Below, piece after piece: positions 46,882 to 59,239 of a stretch of DNA of 64,000 nt. A program made the position numbers and the translations under genes. The DNA comes from Macrolepiota albuminosa. Its lineage: Eukaryota; Basidiomycota; Agaricomycetes; Agaricales; Agaricaceae. Where the stretch lies: contig JAMWFC010000052.1 of assembly GCA_027475525.1 (NCBI GenBank), positions 248,001-312,000 of the forward strand, read 5' to 3'. How positions within the stretch are numbered: the stretch's first letter is position 1; every line of letters starts with the position of its first letter. The notes below the pieces were generated by a model. That model was not told where the DNA came from. It worked only from the letters and a program-made list of their open reading frames with translations, and ran no database searches.

Positions 46882-48780
46882 TGAAACAGGCATCACAAAA
46901 ATGGAAAATGGAACAACAAATTAAATTATGAATGCTGAAATGTCAAGAGCAAAAGTCATGTGTATCTGGTGGTCTGTGCACTGTAAAAGCAGTATAAATA
47001 GCCCAAGTAGAGTAGAAAATAGACAGGCAATTGATAGGCAAAGGCTCAGTAGTTTCCAGGGAGTGAATCACTTAGGCTGGAGTTTGTTAAGACACCTCTA
47101 CATTTTTAGAGTATTATACATATTCTGGGAAGTAACCCTTCATCAACACCTCAAGTTTATTATCAAGCATCAGTGTGGAATTAGAGGAGACTTTCTAGAA
47201 CTACCTGTAAGCCCCAGAACTATAGTAATACTTGTACTCCAAGTACTACACTGTCTTAAAACTCTGTTTCAAGTCTGCACCCTCTTGTTTTTTGTCTTCT
47301 GTAACATTGGTTTTCCTCTCTTTTCCTTCTCTCCCTACTTCCTTGCCCACAATGAGTATTCTTCTAGACTCTCATAGAGTCTCTGTGTCATTCAATCCTT
47401 CTGTCTTTTCCAGCTCTATCTCTTCTTTTCTTCTTCAGATGCTTGGTTTGAATTTTTCTGAACATGATGGGCAGTCAATCTTTCTTGTCTCTTTCTATCA
47501 TCACTAGTGTTCTTTGTTGTGTCTGATATCTTTTACAATATTGCCCAACAATGGTTTAGTTGTTACTCTTGGTCTCAATTGGTTCACTCAATTTTGCAAA
47601 TTCCTTATTACCAATGGCCTTTGTCCTCTTTCCAAAGTGGATGTTTCCTTTCTTGACCCCCCCTTGCCTATTTTATCTCTTCTTTCAATCACAGGCCTGT
47701 TTCTTGTTCTGATTGTGTGCTTTCCATTTTTTCTTCTTCTTTTTCTCACCAGGTTATAGATCATCCCTCTTTGGATTTGCATACATTGTCAATATCAGCA
47801 GATTCATTGTTGGATGGGCAACTTGAATTGCTGTCACTTGATGCTTTTGTTTTGAAAACAATGAAAACCTTATTTTCATTCAATTCTGTGGATATATTTG
47901 CTCTTTCATTATTTTGTCATGATTTGTTGCATCAATCAATTGTTTTCCATGGATTATGCAATCAAGCAACTGTTGTGGATACTCAATATATCCTGATTTT
48001 CAAATGGCACAACAATATTCAAAATTATCAGGCATCACTATAATCAGATTGAGCAGATCCAGCACAGTTATCCCAGTGACCACTCCTATGTTATTGTGCA
48101 AGGTAGAAAGAACATGTTCAAGGTTGTATGTATCTCATATGTGTAAACCTGTTGTATAGTTTAGAAATGAAATAAGAGCACACATGCTCACATGTAATAG
48201 GATGTATGATCCCAAGGTTGGAAATGTCCTGTAAGTGCAATCTTTCAACAATAAAGTATTGAATCTCTAATAAAAGGAATGTTGGAGCTGACATTCCTAT
48301 ATAACTTCCATGGAAAAAATGTTTTATGAATGTCAGGACATAGATGGCTTACCTTTTTCACAACTAGGTCACATTTGTCAAGGATAGAATTTATTTCCCT
48401 GAATCAATATCAAAAAGTGAGCAGTAAATCTATCTGAAGACAATGTAAAGGCAGTCAAAGATCTTATCATGCATCCTCCCTTTTATTATCCACTTTGAGC
48501 AAATCTGCAATCCTCCTATTGACAAACAATTAAAACATGGACCTTGACTCTCTCTATCCATTCTTTATAAGCCACTCCTGATAGATGCAGCTCATCAAAG
48601 CAGCCACCATCATGTTTGGAATCCTTTGCCAAAGCTATTTGGACTACCAGATTGGGAGAATTTTTAAACATAAGCAGTCACAGCCTTGACAGGCACATTT
48701 GAGCAGACTTGATAAAGCTATTGTATACCAGATAAATAACACAGAATCTTAAGTGGAAATGGGCATTTGCATGATGCTGG

Positions 48781-50633
48781 AACAAGTAGTGGGCTGTGTA
48801 GCCAAAGGGCGCCCTTCTAACATTATCAGACAGAGAACCCGGTGAAAAGAAGCAGAGCACGTGGTGTTACAAGTGCTGAGAAGCACGTAGCTACTACTTA
48901 CAGAATCTGTCTATGTTGATGTTATAAAGTTAAAAGTCCGTTCGGCATATTCCATTCATTGTGTAAGCTCGTTATTCTCAACAACATGACTACTAGCCCT
49001 TCCAATGAGGTTTTGACACTACTACAAGGTAACAAAAAGGAGAGGGAGTACTTAGTATTTGTGAACTTGGTTGTTGTGCTGTTGTGCGGTGCTAAGGTGC
49101 ATAGGGCTCTAACTGGTTTAGCAACATGGCATGTTTGTTATGGTCACCATTGCAGTCCAAGACACTGTCATGGTTTGTGGAGGGACAAACATTCAGAATG
49201 GGGTTTTTAAAAGACACTTTCCAACCCTTGGACGACATGGACATAGGGGATATCAGGTCTACAGTCAGATAATATTTTAACAAAGTAACCCGGACTGTTA
49301 TCCAATATATCACTCTGGCTATGGACAATAGATCACTCTAGTCTAGTCGGATCAAAGACAAGTCGTGGAAGGCTTCTTTCCACGTCTTCCGGATCCCTGA
49401 GAAGTAATTGAGTAAGTAGTCTACTGTCACACTAACGTAAGGGAGAGGGGTGGAGGTGGTTTTGTTTTTCCAGAGATCTACTACACAGAGTTGTCAGCTG
49501 ATGTGATGTAATCCTCCTAGGTCGTCGTCATAAGTAGTCATAGTCTCTGCCAGTAAGGCAAGAATTGAAAGGGAGGCTTGAGAGGAAGGATGACGGAGAT
49601 TGAGCCGTTTGACAGATTTCATAAACTATGTCATGACTGTAGACAGAACGATTGGCTAACCATAATTCGTGTAGTACTAAACTTTATCGAGAGCTTTCAC
49701 GGAGAGCCGCGATCTCCTGGGTACGACCTACTTGCTTGTTATTGAATGTATACAAGGACGAGAAAGGAGTCAAGAGCACAAAGATGCTGTAAAAGGGGGA
49801 GGACCAAGGTGACAGGAACATGTTTGAGTCAAAGGTTGGAAATTTGTGTTGCATTCCATGTCAATCTATCGGAGTTGGAGAATTGAAGCATAGGGATCCC
49901 TCAATGTATCCTGGAAAAGGCGACCGGACTCCCATGAGACTAAGTTACACTGACACTTTCTGACAGCAAAAAATGTTCGTTGATTGTTTCAAGTCGTATA
50001 GGCGATGATTTTGCGCACTCTCGTTGGAGCATGATCCCATGATGAGAAGCTAAGGGGAAGTAGAACAGAGTAATGCGATGCCGCATTGCGCCTTGGAGAA
50101 AAGGGGTTTCAGCAGTCGGAAGAAGAGTACAAGATAGCATAGTTGGCATCCCATATTAAGCACTTAAACACAATGCGCGACACGCTGCATAAAAAAACTC
50201 AGCAACGCGTAGACACTTTTCAGTAGGTTCCATAATCACAACATATATGAACAAGGACATGAATACAACAAATGCAATAATTCGAATAAAACAACGGAAG
50301 ACTGTGTGAAATGCTGCGAAGATGCTTTGCCGAGCAGTGATATGAAGTACGCAGTGCATGCGCGATAAATTATGGAGCCGAGAACAACTGGCGAAGGGAG
50401 CTACCCGATTTGTCCAGTGTGAAACATGCGACGACCATGAACAGCCTTGGGGTTTTTCTAGTGGTAAATGTCAAGTTGGATGCGACTAGGGAGATATAAA
50501 TTGAACAAGTCAGATCTATGACATGGAAAGGATAGAAAATCAAAACCAAAGTTGCACATACCGAGTGATAAGAACGCGAATAGGCAGCTATGTGAGAACA
50601 TCAATGGATCTACAATGGCCTCCTACTGCAGCC
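48781..50633. other. Intergenic, normal CpG, no recognisable gene
   Basis: CpG content returns abruptly near 48800. Short ORFs (48959-49210, 50156-50359) have no recognised domain. Confidence 0.5.
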
Positions 50634-51506
50634 TTACGAGAAGTCGGAATCGTTTTCCTGTTGCTGAGTTCTCAAGGATTTTGTTGTCGGCATTGAAGCA
50701 GAACATGACCTCGCTTGGCTTTCATGCTCCCTACGTACGTGCGCTTCCGCCGTCACACATCCAGGGCTGCCAGCATCTTCATCACAACAGCTCCACATAA
50801 AGATCTTGCGCGTCACCTCAAACGGTTGTCCATCTGGAGTACGAGAAGGAAACTCGTATACTTCACATTGCAAAGTACCTGTGGGCTGCGTATGAGGACA
50901 TTTTCTGATTCATGAATGCAAGGTCCGACAACGGATTTTTCGGAGGCGATAGTCATCGAAAGATGGAATGATTGGAAGAATGATTGATGAAAAGTGGGTT
51001 CAATTATTGCGCGATGGCTTGTGAGAAGAAATGCGGGAACAAAAGGAATAAAAAGGAAATCAAGGTGTCTAAGAAGGCAACGTTGCAGTATACTTACCTG
51101 GATGATAATGACACGTTTCTGCCCCAGCATCATCACTAATTGCCTTCCCACACTGCGCACAGGGGTGTTCCATGGGCCGAACATCAAGGCTACGCTTTCC
51201 AGACCGGCGGCGCTTCCGGCGCGGCGAAGTCGAGGGGCGTTCTGGAGCAGAGGCAAGAAGCTCCCGAGCCACGGCAAGCCGGAAGTCTGGATTATGGTCG
51301 ACGAGACGGATCAGGACTTCCCGGAGCTTGGCTTGGGGCGTACTTGCAATTGAAGCTCGGAGATGAATAGAGTACAAAGGCGTGGTAATGTCGTCATCTA
51401 TGTTTTGGTGAGGTGGACTTGGTGCATGCCTGTAACACGCCATGGTGCCGTCTTGGTTCGTTCTCGAGACACCTTTTGTTTGTCTCTTCGGCGTTGTTAC
51501 TGGCAT
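50634..51506 (-). CDS. CHORD-like zinc-binding protein A (217 aa, 2 exons)
   Basis: Exons 51506-51098 and 50878-50634, joined by a GT-AG intron with GTAAGT donor; 654 nt, in phase. ATG 51506 is the first ATG of the frame; a TATATA element lies about 50 nt upstream. A helical middle segment (AKLREVLIRLVDHNPDFRLA) precedes a basic patch (RRKRRRSGKR), then the metal site: CAQC, CHYHPG, WSCC and GC...H, in order. The CxxC...CxxHPG...WxCC...GC layout is that of CHORD domains (RAR1, melusin/CHP1), which bind two zinc ions. The spacing differs from the classic domain, so I call it CHORD-like. The exon junction falls right after HPG, as in protein B. Function unknown; an adaptor or chromatin role is inference. 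Confidence 0.75.
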
Positions 51507-51924
51507 AATGGTCGAAGAGCTTGAAAGATGCAAAAACGATCGAGACCGAGAGCACTATATACGGGGTATGGAAACAAAAAACATAGCCGACTCGGACGTT
51601 CCATCAAGACTATCTGTCAGCCAATCAACGGCAGTCCAATCCCGGACAACAAGATCTCCTGATGGATTTTCGTTTGTGAAGCTTTGAAGAATAAGACAAT
51701 GGTATGGAAAAGGTGCCAACGACTTCAGGGACGTAAGGGCTGTTTTGGTTCCGGTCACAGCCGAAAGGGAAACATGTGAAGTCTCAGAGAACAATAATGC
51801 AATGCCCTGAGAAGGTACGTCGACTCAGACAGCATCCGTCGGGTTTCAATAGAACTCCAGTCGAACGTCAGATATGGGACAAACATCCAAGAAACAGGCC
51901 AAGGCGATACGACAACCGGTGCTC
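51507..51924. other. Spacer between CHORD-like genes A and B
   Basis: Presumed promoter of gene A, with TATATA near 51555-51560, and 3' region of gene B. Minor ORFs are not supported. Confidence 0.4.
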
Positions 51925-52564
51925 TCACATGCGTCGTCTCTTCCTCAATATTGGCCGATGAACACCATGGACACAGCCCTCAGCTTTTCTATTCCCTTCA
52001 CAACATGTCCATTTGAAGTTTTCCGGGTACTCCATCTGATCGTGAGCTGAATTCTTCGGGCCGTGCCAAGACTCAGCCCAATCTGCAAACTGCTCCTCGT
52101 CGACCTGAAGTTCTCCTAGGACACCGCGAACGTGGGTTTGATAAGTGTAGAAATTAGATTACCGCAGCTGACGTACCCGGATGGAAGGAGCATTCTTCTT
52201 CTTCCCTTCGAGTCGCCATGTCAAATTCTTCATTGCAATTGGTACAGGTCTCCCATCGGTAGATAATATCCTGACTTTTCCGTTTGAGAGTCAACAATTG
52301 CCTGGTTAATGTTTCCTCCACTTCTGGAATTGTATCTGCAAGACTGCTCAGGAGCCGCCTCAGCCGATCCTCACCCATATCCCGGATTGCATCACGCAAC
52401 TGCTCGCGAGAAGTTGTATTGACTTGAACCTCTCTGATGTCATCACCTGAACTGCTTTCCTCAGATGTTTCTTCAGAATCAAGTTCCTCTTCGTCTTCTT
52501 CCTCGGATTCTGACTCCGACAAACCTGTCAAATCGATGATTTCGGGTTCAGTCTCTTGTGGCAT
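51925..52564 (-). CDS. CHORD-like zinc-binding protein B with SUMO-interaction-like motif (192 aa, 2 exons)
   Basis: Exons 52564-52177 and 52115-51925, GT-AG intron, 579 nt, in phase. The N-terminus reads EPEIIDLTGLSESESEEEDE: a hydrophobic IIDLT core followed by Ser and acidic residues, the form of a SUMO-interacting motif. An acidic low-complexity stretch follows, then a helical segment (REQLRDAIRDMGEDRLRRLL, homologous in position to that of protein A), then CTNC, CSFHPG, FADWAESWHG, FKWTCCEG and GCVHGVH. The last motif (GCxxGxH) matches the end of a CHORD domain. Divergent from the MFS gene at 53008 (443 nt between starts). Paralogous to gene A by domain order and intron position. Confidence 0.8.
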
Positions 52565-52951
52565 GATCTGAAGCTCATTCTGCGAGAGCAAACACGAAAA
52601 AAGGGAATCTATACACACCACTCAACACGTAACATACACATATACACGACACGAAAGAAAAAAAAGTGCGAGTTCAACGACAAGTTGGACTAAAGGGAGA
52701 TCAGGACAGCATTACAGACGAAGTTGACGTTCTCGAGAATTTTGTGAACAAGGTACGAGCACGTGATCGCGGAAACTGGGGAGATCGATCCTCCTTGAAT
52801 TGTGTAGTATGTCAGCTTCCGCGATGAGCTGTTTGACACACCTATTACCTGGAGGCTGACCGGCGGCGTTTCTTCAACGTCAGCTTGCCCTTTAGCTTTT
52901 GCCGAGAAAGTTCTAGCCGGAAAGGCGCAATACTTACCTCAACCGCGTTTT

Positions 52952-52959
52952 ATATATAA
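52952..52959 (+). promoter_or_regulatory. TATA box of MFS transporter 1
   Basis: TATATAAA lies about 50 nt upstream of ATG 53008. Confidence 0.5.
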
Positions 52960-53007
52960 AGTAGAAGTTTCAGCAGATGGGGCGCGGTCCCATTCCTTCC
53001 TGTCGCA

Positions 53008-54839
53008 ATGGATTCCAACCAAGACGACATTGAAAATGTCTCTGTTGAGCCTGCAGTCAGGTCCCCGAAGGCTGTCAAGGCGAAGAAACCTTTCCCTGCA
53101 TTCCAGCTTGCAATTCTGTTTCTCCTTAAGCTCACCGAGCCCATAAATTCTACTGTCATCTACCCCTTTGTCAACCAGCAAGTTCGTGACACTGGTGTCA
53201 CTCGCGGAGAGGAATCAGCGACAGGTTATTACGCTGGCCTTATTGCAAGTCGCGTCTTAACTCCATCGTTGCAATGGCTTACTTTTGCATAGGAATCAAT
53301 ATTTTTCTTTGCGGAATGTATGAGTGTCTTCCATTGGGGAAGACTTTCAGATCGAATTGGTCGACGGCCGGTGCTCCTGCTTGGTCCATTTGGTCTTGCA
53401 TTGGCGATGACATCTTTTGGGCTGTCTAAAAATTTCTGGATGCTAGTTGTGTCTAGATGCGCTCAGGGAATTTTCAATGGCAACGTTGGTTAGCTTTGTT
53501 CCGTCTTCAAACGTCCATGAAACCAATGATGATTGAATTTATTGCGTTCAGGGGTTGCGAAGAGTATGATGGTCGAAGTAAGCCACTTTAAAGTCTGTAT
53601 GACGCCATTTACGACTGATCACAGATTACCGATCCCGCGGATGTGCCCATAGCGTTTGGTTGGCTCCCAGCCATGTGGAGCACCGGTATCACTTTGGGGT
53701 ATGTAATGTAGATTTTCGTCGTCAGGTGGTGACTAACGTACGGATACGGCATACAGGCCTCTCATTGGGGGTACTATGGCTCATCCAGGAGTACGGTGGC
53801 CAGATACTCTCGGGCATATACGGTTTCTCCATAATTATCCTTACTTCTTACCTTGTGTTACTGCAGGAGGAATATCGTTTATATCTTTCTTGTATGCCTA
53901 TCACTTCCTGAAAGAGGTAAGCTATATCCTTACTCCAGACTCACCCTTGAGACTAACGATAAGGTACAGAGTCTGCCCTCGGCGATCTTGCGTCAGCATC
54001 AGCTTGTGCAGAACCACCCAAATGCCCGTCTTCTTGATCCTCACCAGCCTGTCACCACATACGGAACGCGACAAGGCAATACAGAATCTAGCGACCATGC
54101 GACTGCTGCACGAATACCCGATATCCCACCACCGTTTTTATCACTTCTTTCTCGAGACCTTACGATTGGTCTCGTCAACCATGGCTTCTATTGTTTTCTC
54201 GATCAGAGTCACACCGTCCTACTTCCCCTCATGTTGTCGACTTCTATCCAACATGGAGGCTTGGGTTTTGGATCTTTTACTATCGGTATGGTTATGGGAA
54301 TCTGGGGTACATCCAACGCGATCTTTCAGCTTGTAGCCTTTAGTCGGATCATTAGGTGGCTCGGTCCGCGAACAGCGTATAGAGTTAGTTTCATGTTCTT
54401 CGTCACTTCATTTGGCGCGTATCCTCTCATGAGCATTCTTGCGAGACGCACGGGCTGTGTCAACTTGAATGTGTGGTTCATTCTCGTAACTCAATTGACC
54501 CTCCACTGCTTCGCATGCATGTCATATCGTAAGTGCACTCAACTTCTTCGTAGGTTTAAACGCACCTGACTATAACAAGCGTGTGCCCAGCTGTTCATCT
54601 TGGATGCTGCACCTGGTAATTCATCACTTGGAGCTGTGAACGGTCTTTCGCAGATGATGAGCTCCGTCGTCCGTACTCTCGCCCCAACAATAGCTTCATC
54701 CCTGTTCTCTGTCTCACAAGAGATGCAACTCCTTGAAGGATACCTTGTGTATGCCGCGATGATCGGGATAGTCCTTTCTGGCTGGTCGATGTCCTTTTTT
54801 CTTCCTTCGACACTCCGCGGTCAACTCAAGAAAATTTGA
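53008..54839 (+). CDS. MFS transporter 1 (503 aa, 7 exons)
   Basis: A 12-helix major-facilitator membrane transporter, probably a proton antiporter of the drug/metabolite type. Exons: 53008-53244, 53293-53488, 53552-53577, 53625-53698, 53757-53916, 53970-54528, 54580-54839; all phases agree. Intron 1 starts GCAAGT and is a GC-AG intron; the paralogue has GT there. Intron 6 ends AACAAG, chosen because it restores the same Cys-x-Gln codons as in the paralogue. MFS motif A is clear (HWGRLSDRIGRRPVLL) and the helix-1 segment LTEPINSTVIYPFVNQ resembles the ZIFL/TetA-like group of fungal transporters. A long hydrophilic loop between helices 6 and 7 is normal. The substrate cannot be predicted. Tandem with 55304. 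Confidence 0.9.
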
Positions 54840-55303
54840 CTTTGACGGCATGCTTCTATTTCTGTCAAGTATCATATGTACGGATTTGTATCACCTTTTT
54901 GACTCCAGAATCTTGGAACTTCGCATATTCTTTTACAAACTTATCTACAAATAGGTAAAGGAGCACTTTCAATGCCATCTAGTTATCAAGATTGAACAGA
55001 GCCTTGAGAAGGCCCGAACTTGGCCAACTGTACGAGTTGTCACCCTCGACGTCTAACTGGAGGCTTTGGCAAGAATAAAAGCCAATTCTTACGATTATCG
55101 TAATGACGCCTTAAATTTCTCTCTATACCTCGGATCGTCTAGGAAAGAATGATCTGAAGTTCGGCCCTGACCCCTGAGAATCATTTCCGACCAGTCGACA
55201 ATGAATATAAGTTGTACTACATATTAATGTAGTAGACCTTGGTCTTGGTCATCCTGATAAGTTACCTTTTTACCTTCCCCCTTAACTAAATCCACCAGTT
55301 CAG
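54840..55303. other. Intergenic between the MFS genes
   Basis: 464 bp holding the 3' region of MFS 1 and the promoter of MFS 2. A weak AT-rich stretch near 55215-55230; no further feature. Confidence 0.5.
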
Positions 55304-57153
55304 ATGAACGCAGAACGTGGTATTCCAAATGTCCAGCCCATTCCTCAACCCATCACAAGAAAACCGTTCCCAATTGTCCAGTTATCGATCATATGGCTCA
55401 TACAACTCACAGAACCCATCTCGAGCACCGTCATCTACCCCTTCGTCAACCAGTTCGTCTCCGAAACTGGTATAACTCATGGGAACGCGACTATTACTGG
55501 GTATTACACTGGGATCATCGTACGTCCTCGCCTACGTTTCAAAGAGTAAAATCCTTCATTAGTATTAACGTGGTGAGTTAGGAATCAGTTTTTTTCCTTG
55601 CAGAATGTTTGAGTGTTTATCATTGGGGACGGCTGTCGGATAAGATCGGGAGGCGGCCTGTTCTCCTCCTCGCCCCTCTCGGCCTTGCACTCGCCATACT
55701 AGTCTTCGGCTTGTCGCACAATTTCTGGGTTCTAGTTCTTGCTCGATGCGTCCAGGGAGTGTTCAATGGAAACGTTGGTGAGTAGTTCCAGACTATTTCA
55801 TGTTACAACAGCCTTCTAATGTCGGGCTCTTCGTAAGGCATTGGAAAGAGTGTGATGATAGAGGTTTCTCTCTTTTTTTCCATGTCAGTTTATGAAAGCC
55901 AAAGGATATACTCGACAGATAACCGATCCGGCCGACGTCCCGATCGCATTTGGATGGACCCCAGCAGTTTGGAGCATTGGAATTACCCTTGGGTGCGATG
56001 ATAGGGTATTACAGAGGGGGACCTTACTGATTCTCATAGGCCTATAATTGGCGGTACCTTTGCACATCCTGCGATTCGTTGGCCGGACTCTTTTGGCCGG
56101 TTCACCTTCTTCCATGACTTCCCGTACTTCCTTCCCTGCACGGTGGCAAGCGCAATAGCGTTCGGCACCTTTCTTTACACGTACGTTCTCTTGAAAGAGG
56201 TGAGTTGCACGCGTCAACGAATGAACCTATAGTTTAAGCTGAGCGTCTTTCCAGAGTCTTTTGTGTGCCATCAAACAAGACTCTCGAGCCGAGCGACTTT
56301 CGTCGTCAATGCAATGTGAAGATACTGATGCGACAGCACCCCTCCTCTATCCCGCGGAGTCCGGTGCTCGTTATGGAACATCGGAGCTTGTGATTGAGAA
56401 CCACATGAATCCTGCCGATCTCAAGCCTCTACCGTTTCGTTCTCTTCTTACTCCCCGTCTTCTCATCGCCTTGGCGTCTGTTGGGTTCATTGCCTTTATC
56501 GATCAGAGCTTTGGAGTGTTGTTTCCACTAATGCTATCAACTTCTATCTCATTGGGTGGCTTGGGATTCGATCCCTACATTATTGGCATGACGATGGGCA
56601 CATGGGGCCTCCTGAATGCAGTATTTCAGGTTGTGATGTTTCCGAGATTGTTCCATTGGCTTGGACCTCACAGGCTATGTGTCTTCTGTTTTGGTTGCTC
56701 CGCCGCGACTTTTTTGGTATTCCCATTTACAAGCATTTTCGCAAAACAAACGGGAACAGTGGACTATAGAGTTTGGGTCCTGCTGGCTTTTCAACTAGTC
56801 TCTTTTTCATTCGTGTTCTTGACGTACAGTAAGTAAGATTCCTTCCACTCCAGGCTGTGTTCATGAGTAATGAATGAATGATTCATCATTCACGACTAGG
56901 TTGTACTCAAATGTTTGTCCTGGATGCGGTGCCTGGCCGAGCATCTATTGGAGCTGTCATTGGATTGTCACAGATGACCGGTTCCATAGTACGGACCCTA
57001 GCGCCAACATTTGCGTCTTCGTTATTCTCTCTCTCTATTCAGAAACGATTGATTGGGGGATACTTTGTGTATGCTGTCCTTGTGATGATTTCTTTATCAT
57101 CAATGGCCATGGCTACTCTTCTTCCACATAATCTCCGTGACCAAAAGCAATAA
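55304..57153 (+). CDS. MFS transporter 2 (499 aa, 7 exons)
   Basis: Tandem paralogue of 53008-54839 with all six introns at the same positions and phases. Exons: 55304-55519, 55582-55777, 55838-55863, 55919-55992, 56040-56199, 56255-56828, 56900-57153. Motif A reads HWGRLSDKIGRRPVLL; the helix-1 segment is LTEPISSTVIYPFVNQ; the C-terminal half keeps FIAFIDQSFGVLFPLMLST and LDAVPGRASIGAVIGLSQ. Intact, located in the plasma or vacuolar membrane by family. Substrate unknown. Starts 464 nt after the stop of copy 1, so each probably has its own promoter. Confidence 0.9.
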
Positions 57154-58144
57154 GTATTGGGAGTATCTGTTTTTTTTGGTACAGAAACAATCAGGACGTC
57201 ATCATATGTTCTCTATGATTAAGGACGAGACTATTCTTATTACACGGTCACCATCTCAACGTGTACAACCAAAGTCCAATCGACTTTCTCATGAACTATC
57301 CAAAAATCAACTTGATGGTGTATCACATATTGTCTCAGCGACCTCCCTGTTTTCAGAATCCCTTGCACCCCTGCTTTTCTTTGTCCTCACTGAAGTCATA
57401 AATAATTGTCCAATTTGTGTCTATTTGCTTCCTATTTAAAGTTGATTTTTTATGTAGATACAAATGATGACCCCTGTGGTTGGAGAGCGCTTTTCAGTGT
57501 TTATCCATGTCAGGAAGTCATCATGTCCTAGGCACACTCAGACATGTTGCAATATCATATAAACATATAAAAGATACTATCACATGACATGAAAGGCTAT
57601 ACAGTGCAAGAGGTCATATATACTCAACCTTGATTCCTTTGCATCAAAGAAAAATGTTAAGAAAATGAACACAGACAGTTCTGAGAAGGAAAATGTATAA
57701 TATCATACTTCAGGTCATTTATACACAGGTTTTTCAGATTTCTTTGCAGCTATCTACACTCCATAAATTTATAATCACAATATGCTCTGCATTTCCAGGC
57801 AAAACTTTAAAGAAAACTCTCCCAAACTGGAGTATTTGATAGATATTGCAGAAAATGTAGGACTTCCCCAGAATAGCTTCATTACAAGGATCTTTTTGTT
57901 TGAGCACCAAAAGAGTACCACTTGCACAGAAACTTTTAATCAAATGAAGCTAGGTGACAAGGACAATAATATATATCATTATTACAACAAAGTCCTGCAT
58001 CTCTAGAGCTGGAGAAAAAAGGAGAAAAGCTGATAAGGGATTAGAAGTAGCAGAAGTGCAGTCACAATCCCAATCTAGGTCATCCTTTTTAGCCAGGAAA
58101 GTTCCTATTCATTGGCTTTGCAATGGCATTGACACAGGAGCAGC
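57154..58144. other. Intergenic, turning CpG-depleted near 57500
   Basis: The first ~300 bp keeps CpG; the rest is AT-rich. No gene recognised. Confidence 0.5.
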
Positions 58145-58740
58145 ATGCCTGCTCCCTCCCTTCTGACTACTATGCTGCTCATATCAAATAGCATAAGCCA
58201 CAAATTCTTCTACATTATTGACCTCTGGGGACAATCTGTCTTCATGTATCAAATAGCAGTGCATGTCTGCTGGTATGCCATCCAAAAATGTTTTGAGCAT
58301 GGTGTACCCATCTGGATGCACCACCATGTTTTGCAGTGCATGTCTGCTGGTATGCCATCCAAAAATGTTTTGAGCATGGTGTACCCATCTGGATGCACCA
58401 CCATGTTTTGACATGGTTATTTAAGGTATTGTAGAACTCTTGTACACCTAATTTCTTGGTATACTTGGCATACTGGAAGTCCTCCCATGCATCTTGCAGT
58501 ATTGAAGGATGTATGAATCAATTGTACAGTCCAGTGAGGATTCCCTGAAAAGTCCAATCATACTGAACCCTGTTCATGTGCAGCACTGCTTGTTGAAACC
58601 AGCTCATGGCCTCTCTGGCCAAGAACTCTGATAGAACAAAGATTTGTTCTCTCTCCATATGGTCTCTGCCATATAAGCACATGTAAAGATGGTAATAAAC
58701 ATCTATTACCCAGTCCTCCAAGTCACTGAACTTTGGCACT
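58145..58740 (-). pseudogene. LTR-retrotransposon gag relic
   Basis: On the minus strand, FLAREAMSWFQQAVLHMNRV then YDWTFQGILTGLYN, followed after decay and a 77-bp duplication by VHPDGYTMLKTFLDGIPADM and RLSPEVNNVEEFVAYAI. These are typical retrotransposon gag segments (WF...VL...F..I..LY.RF, then the 'FL.GIP..M' block). CpG-free and broken. Confidence 0.75.
58256..58409. repeat. 77-bp tandem duplication (58256-58332, 58333-58409)
   Basis: Identical adjacent copies inside the gag relic. Confidence 0.95.
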
Positions 58741-58779
58741 CTGGAGTATTGTAATGAAGTTATGGTTTTTGTGAAAGCT

Positions 58780-58990
58780 TAAAGTTCACACTGCACAGAA
58801 TCAGACCAGTCCAGTCTATTGACTATGTAGTATAAACAAAAAGTAAGCTGCTTATTAAGCAGCATGTAAGTACTATTTATAATGATGTAAATAAAATTAT
58901 ATTATAATAAATATGTATAATTTTAACTAATTCTGCTAACTAAAAGCTACATGGTTGTGGCTAGATAGCACACTATGCTACAAGTATACC
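58780..58990 (+). repeat. Dispersed direct repeat, copy 1 (partner 60750-60960)
   Basis: GTTCACACTGCACAGAATCA, CAGTCTATTGACTATGTAGT and a following AT-rich stretch with CTAACTAAA also occur, same orientation, at 60750-60960. Possibly an LTR pair about 2 kb apart. Confidence 0.65.
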
Positions 58991-59239
58991 CAGATGTGCC
59001 TACTGTCTGCTTTATACAGCTTTACACTATCTAGTAACCATAAGGTTACTCTTAGTGCATCATTGACTACTTGATGGAGATGATTGTGCATGGTTTCACA
59101 ATGCATTTGTATAGCTTCATGCTGACCAGAAGATCTGGTCACTAGGTCAGCAGCCTGGAGCAATGATTTTTCCCTTCTACTCTGTTGGAGATGTTCAGTT
59201 ACTTCTCAGCTAGGAGGATAGTTACCCTCCCCTTGGGTT

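Larger units (their letters stand above)
43102..48780. other. CpG-depleted repeat block (from about 43450)
   Basis: AT-rich and very poor in CG. Apart from a transposase fragment (45269) and a minisatellite (46652), no gene is supportable. T-rich ORFs at 46086 and 47232-48043 are long pyrimidine tracts with no recognised domain. Confidence 0.6.

Noticed and set aside
46577..46896. Three overlapping minus-strand ORFs with repeated FNSCATIPFIS-like units
   Set aside because: They arise from the 52-bp minisatellite, which is open in all frames in turn. Not coding evidence.
53245..53292. MFS 1 as a pseudogene because intron 1 lacks a GT donor
   Set aside because: GCAAGT is an accepted GC-AG donor. 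The exon phases fit, and the rest of the gene is intact.
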